Shown here: piece after piece, positions 62,417 to 64,000 of the stretch
Numbering within the stretch: position 1 is the first letter of the stretch
Layout: every line of letters starts with the position of its first letter
Source of the DNA: G965199725 sp965199725
Lineage (GTDB): Bacteria > Pseudomonadota > Gammaproteobacteria > Nitrosococcales > Methylophagaceae
Length of the DNA stretch: 64,000 bases
Direction of reading: 5' to 3'
NCBI GenBank assembly: GCA_965199725.1
Contig: OZ241321.1
Coordinates: 1,364,001-1,428,000, forward strand
Program-made: the position numbers and the translations under genes
The notes under the pieces: generated by a model
The model's input: the letters and a program-made list of their open reading frames with translations, nothing else
Told to the model about the DNA's origin: nothing
Database searches by the model: none

Positions 62417-64000
62417 ATGAGTCTGTCAATACACACACAACAGGGCATGCACAGACCTGAATTTGAAAAAGATAACTGTGGTTTTGGCCTGATTGCCCAA
62501 ATGGATGGTAAGGTCAGCCATTGGCTGGTTGAAACGGCTATAGAGTCGCTGGGTAATCTCACGCATCGGGGGGCAATAGGTGCTGATGGCAAGACTGGCG
62601 ATGGATGCGGCCTATTAATGGCGAAACCAGACAGTTTTTTTCGTACCATTGCGGAAGAGTTAGGACTGTCATTAGCTGATAACTATGCTGTGGGTACGGT
62701 ATTTTTATCACGTGCTCATGCTACAGCAGAAAAGAATCAGGATATAGTCAGCGAAAAGTTAACGCGCCAGGGCCTTAATGTATTGGGATGGCGTGATATA
62801 CCTGTGGATGTACAATCTGCCTGTGGTGAAGAGGCAATGGGTTCAATGCCGATCATGCGACAGGTATTTATCAATGCCGCCGCTGGTATGGATGAAGACA
62901 CATTTGAACGCCATTTATATGTTGCCCGGCGTCTGGCAGAAAAGGCAGTGACTTATGATGACGCGTTTTATATTCCATCATTATCATCAAGGGTTATTTT
63001 ATATAAGGGCTTGGTAATGCCCAAGTATTTGCCTGTCTTTTATCAGGATTTACATGATCAGCGCTTGGAAACATCTATCTGCGTTTTTCATCAGCGTTTT
63101 TCTACCAACACAACGCCACAATGGCGATTGGCACAGCCATTTCGTTATCTGGCACATAACGGTGAAATTAACACGATTGAAGGTAATAGAAACTGGGCGT
63201 TAGCGCGTGGTGCCAAGTTTTCGACACCACTGATTGCTGATATGGATGATGTTTGCCCATTAGTGAGTGGTACAGGTTCTGATTCATCTAGTTTGGATAA
63301 CATGTTGGAAGCATTAATGCTGGGCGGTATTGATATATTTCGTTCTATGAGGCTGTTGATTCCACCTGCTTGGCAACATTCAGTCACGATGGATGCCAGC
63401 CTGCGCGCATTTTATAATTTTAATTCTATGCACATGGAGCCATGGGATGGTCCTGCTGGTGTTGTATTGACAGACGGTCGTTATGCCGCATGTACACTAG
63501 ATCGTAATGGTTTGCGACCAGCACGTTACGTCATTACCAAAGATCGCCACATCACCTTAGCATCAGAAGTAGGTGTTTATGGCTATAAACCTGAACAGGT
63601 GCAAGCAAAAGGGCGGTTAAAACCTGGCGAAATGTTAGCCATAGATACTAAAAACGGTGAGCTGTTGCTATCAGAGACGATTGATAATGCGCTTAAAAAT
63701 GCCTGTCCTTATAAGAAGTGGCTTGACGATAATTTACAGCGTTTGAGCAATGTTGTTATTAACACGCCGCCTGCAATGGATAACCAGCAATTTGCTGTGT
63801 ATGAGAAATTATTTCAGGTCACTTTTGAGGAACGTGATCAGGTCATTCGCGTGTTGGCCGAAGCAGGGCAGGAGGCAGTAGGATCAATGGGTGATGATAC
63901 TCCGTTGCCTGTATTATCTCAAAAAGCAAGGTCATTATTTGATTATTTCCGCCAGCAATTTGCCCAGGTGACTAATCCGCCGATTGATTCATTGCGGGAA
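62417..64000 (+). CDS. gltB: Glutamate synthase large subunit, 3' end outside window
   Basis: GltB converts 2-oxoglutarate and glutamine to two glutamates with NADPH and the small subunit GltD. The frame from the ATG at 62417 is open to the end of the window (528 residues of about 1500). The N-terminal amidotransferase (class II) domain has the nucleophile Cys21 in EKDNCGFGLIA, preceded by a 20-residue propeptide (MSLSIHTQQGMHRPEFEKDN) removed on maturation. Other blocks are LTHRGAIGADGKTGDGCG, RFSTNTTPQW, LAHNGEINTIEGNRNW and LDRNGLRPARY. It is the last gene in the window. Confidence 0.95.
   Translation, partial: MSLSIHTQQGMHRPEFEKDNCGFGLIAQMDGKVSHWLVETAIESLGNLTHRGAIGADGKTGDGCGLLMAKPDSFFRTIAEELGLSLADNYAVGTVFLSRAHATAEKNQDIVSEKLTRQGLNVLGWRDIPVDVQSACGEEAMGSMPIMRQVFINAAAGMDEDTFERHLYVARRLAEKAVTYDDAFYIPSLSSRVILYKGLVMPKYLPVFYQDLHDQRLETSICVFHQRFSTNTTPQWRLAQPFRYLAHNGEINTIEGNRNWALARGAKFSTPLIADMDDVCPLVSGTGSDSSSLDNMLEALMLGGIDIFRSMRLLIPPAWQHSVTMDASLRAFYNFNSMHMEPWDGPAGVVLTDGRYAACTLDRNGLRPARYVITKDRHITLASEVGVYGYKPEQVQAKGRLKPGEMLAIDTKNGELLLSETIDNALKNACPYKKWLDDNLQRLSNVVINTPPAMDNQQFAVYEKLFQVTFEERDQVIRVLAEAGQEAVGSMGDDTPLPVLSQKARSLFDYFRQQFAQVTNPPIDSLRE

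Noticed and set aside
1..64000. CRISPR arrays, tRNA or rRNA genes
   Set aside because: No regularly spaced short repeats, cloverleaf sequences or rRNA blocks were seen; the only large repeat is the GT25 triplet, which is coding.

Overview
The window reads as a contiguous piece of a gammaproteobacterial chromosome, fairly AT-rich. The gene orders pyrG-kdsA-eno-ftsB-ispD-ispF, rnfABCDGE-nth and nudJ-mnmA, together with acnB, purB and an O-antigen/lipooligosaccharide cluster, point to a Gram-negative gammaproteobacterium. Rnf, NhaA and NhaD together suggest a sodium-rich (marine or host-fluid) habitat. Several genes are broken (nudJ, comM, hsdR, hsdMS, an RTX-type protein and an unknown gene at 59.3-59.6 kb), which suggests ongoing gene decay, possibly in a host-associated lineage. 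The genus cannot be named from the sequence alone.

Layout. 0-6.3 kb: pyruvate dehydrogenase operon (aceE cut by the window edge, aceF, lpd with a fused lipoyl domain), then argG. 6.3-8.3 kb (minus): nitroreductase and purB. 8.4-10.9 kb: acnB. 10.9-22.1 kb: surface polysaccharide cluster with a Wzy/WaaL-type membrane protein, GT4 transferases, a UDP-L-FucNAc pathway (fnlA, fnlC, fnlB), an FnlB-adjacent transferase like WbuB, a WbpV-like reductase, a WbpL-like initiating transferase, and three tandem, almost identical GT25 glycosyltransferases that differ only in short patches. 22.3-32.4 kb: housekeeping block pyrG-kdsA-[four-gene insert]-eno-ftsB-ispD-ispF. 32.6-37 kb: cysG, a TonB-dependent receptor and a PepSY protein. 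36.9-40.6 kb (minus): ppk1, mnmA and a nonsense-interrupted nudJ. 41-48 kb: ubiK, a frameshifted comM and a frameshifted type I restriction-modification locus with fused HsdM-HsdS. 48-55.8 kb (minus): a tightly packed nine-gene operon rnfABCDGE-nth-nhaA-membrane protein. 56-59.2 kb (minus): aroG-type DAHP synthase, nhaD and a low-molecular-weight phosphatase. 59.2-60.5 kb: relics, including an RTX calcium-repeat protein fragment. 60.5-62.2 kb (minus): purK and purE. 62.4 kb to the end: gltB, cut by the window edge.

The strongest candidate for an undescribed system is the four-gene cassette at 24778-29617. It encodes a PP-loop/PAPS-reductase-like protein, a GHKL (Hsp90/MutL/MORC-type) ATPase and two proteins I do not recognise. 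The genes overlap or nearly touch, and they sit between kdsA and eno, which are neighbours in Pseudomonas and relatives. The pairing of a sulfur-transfer-like PP-loop enzyme with a GHKL ATPase is reminiscent of accessory defence loci, but function is inference only. The second notable item is the GT25 triplet, which looks like a recombining set of sugar transferases for varying the surface glycan.
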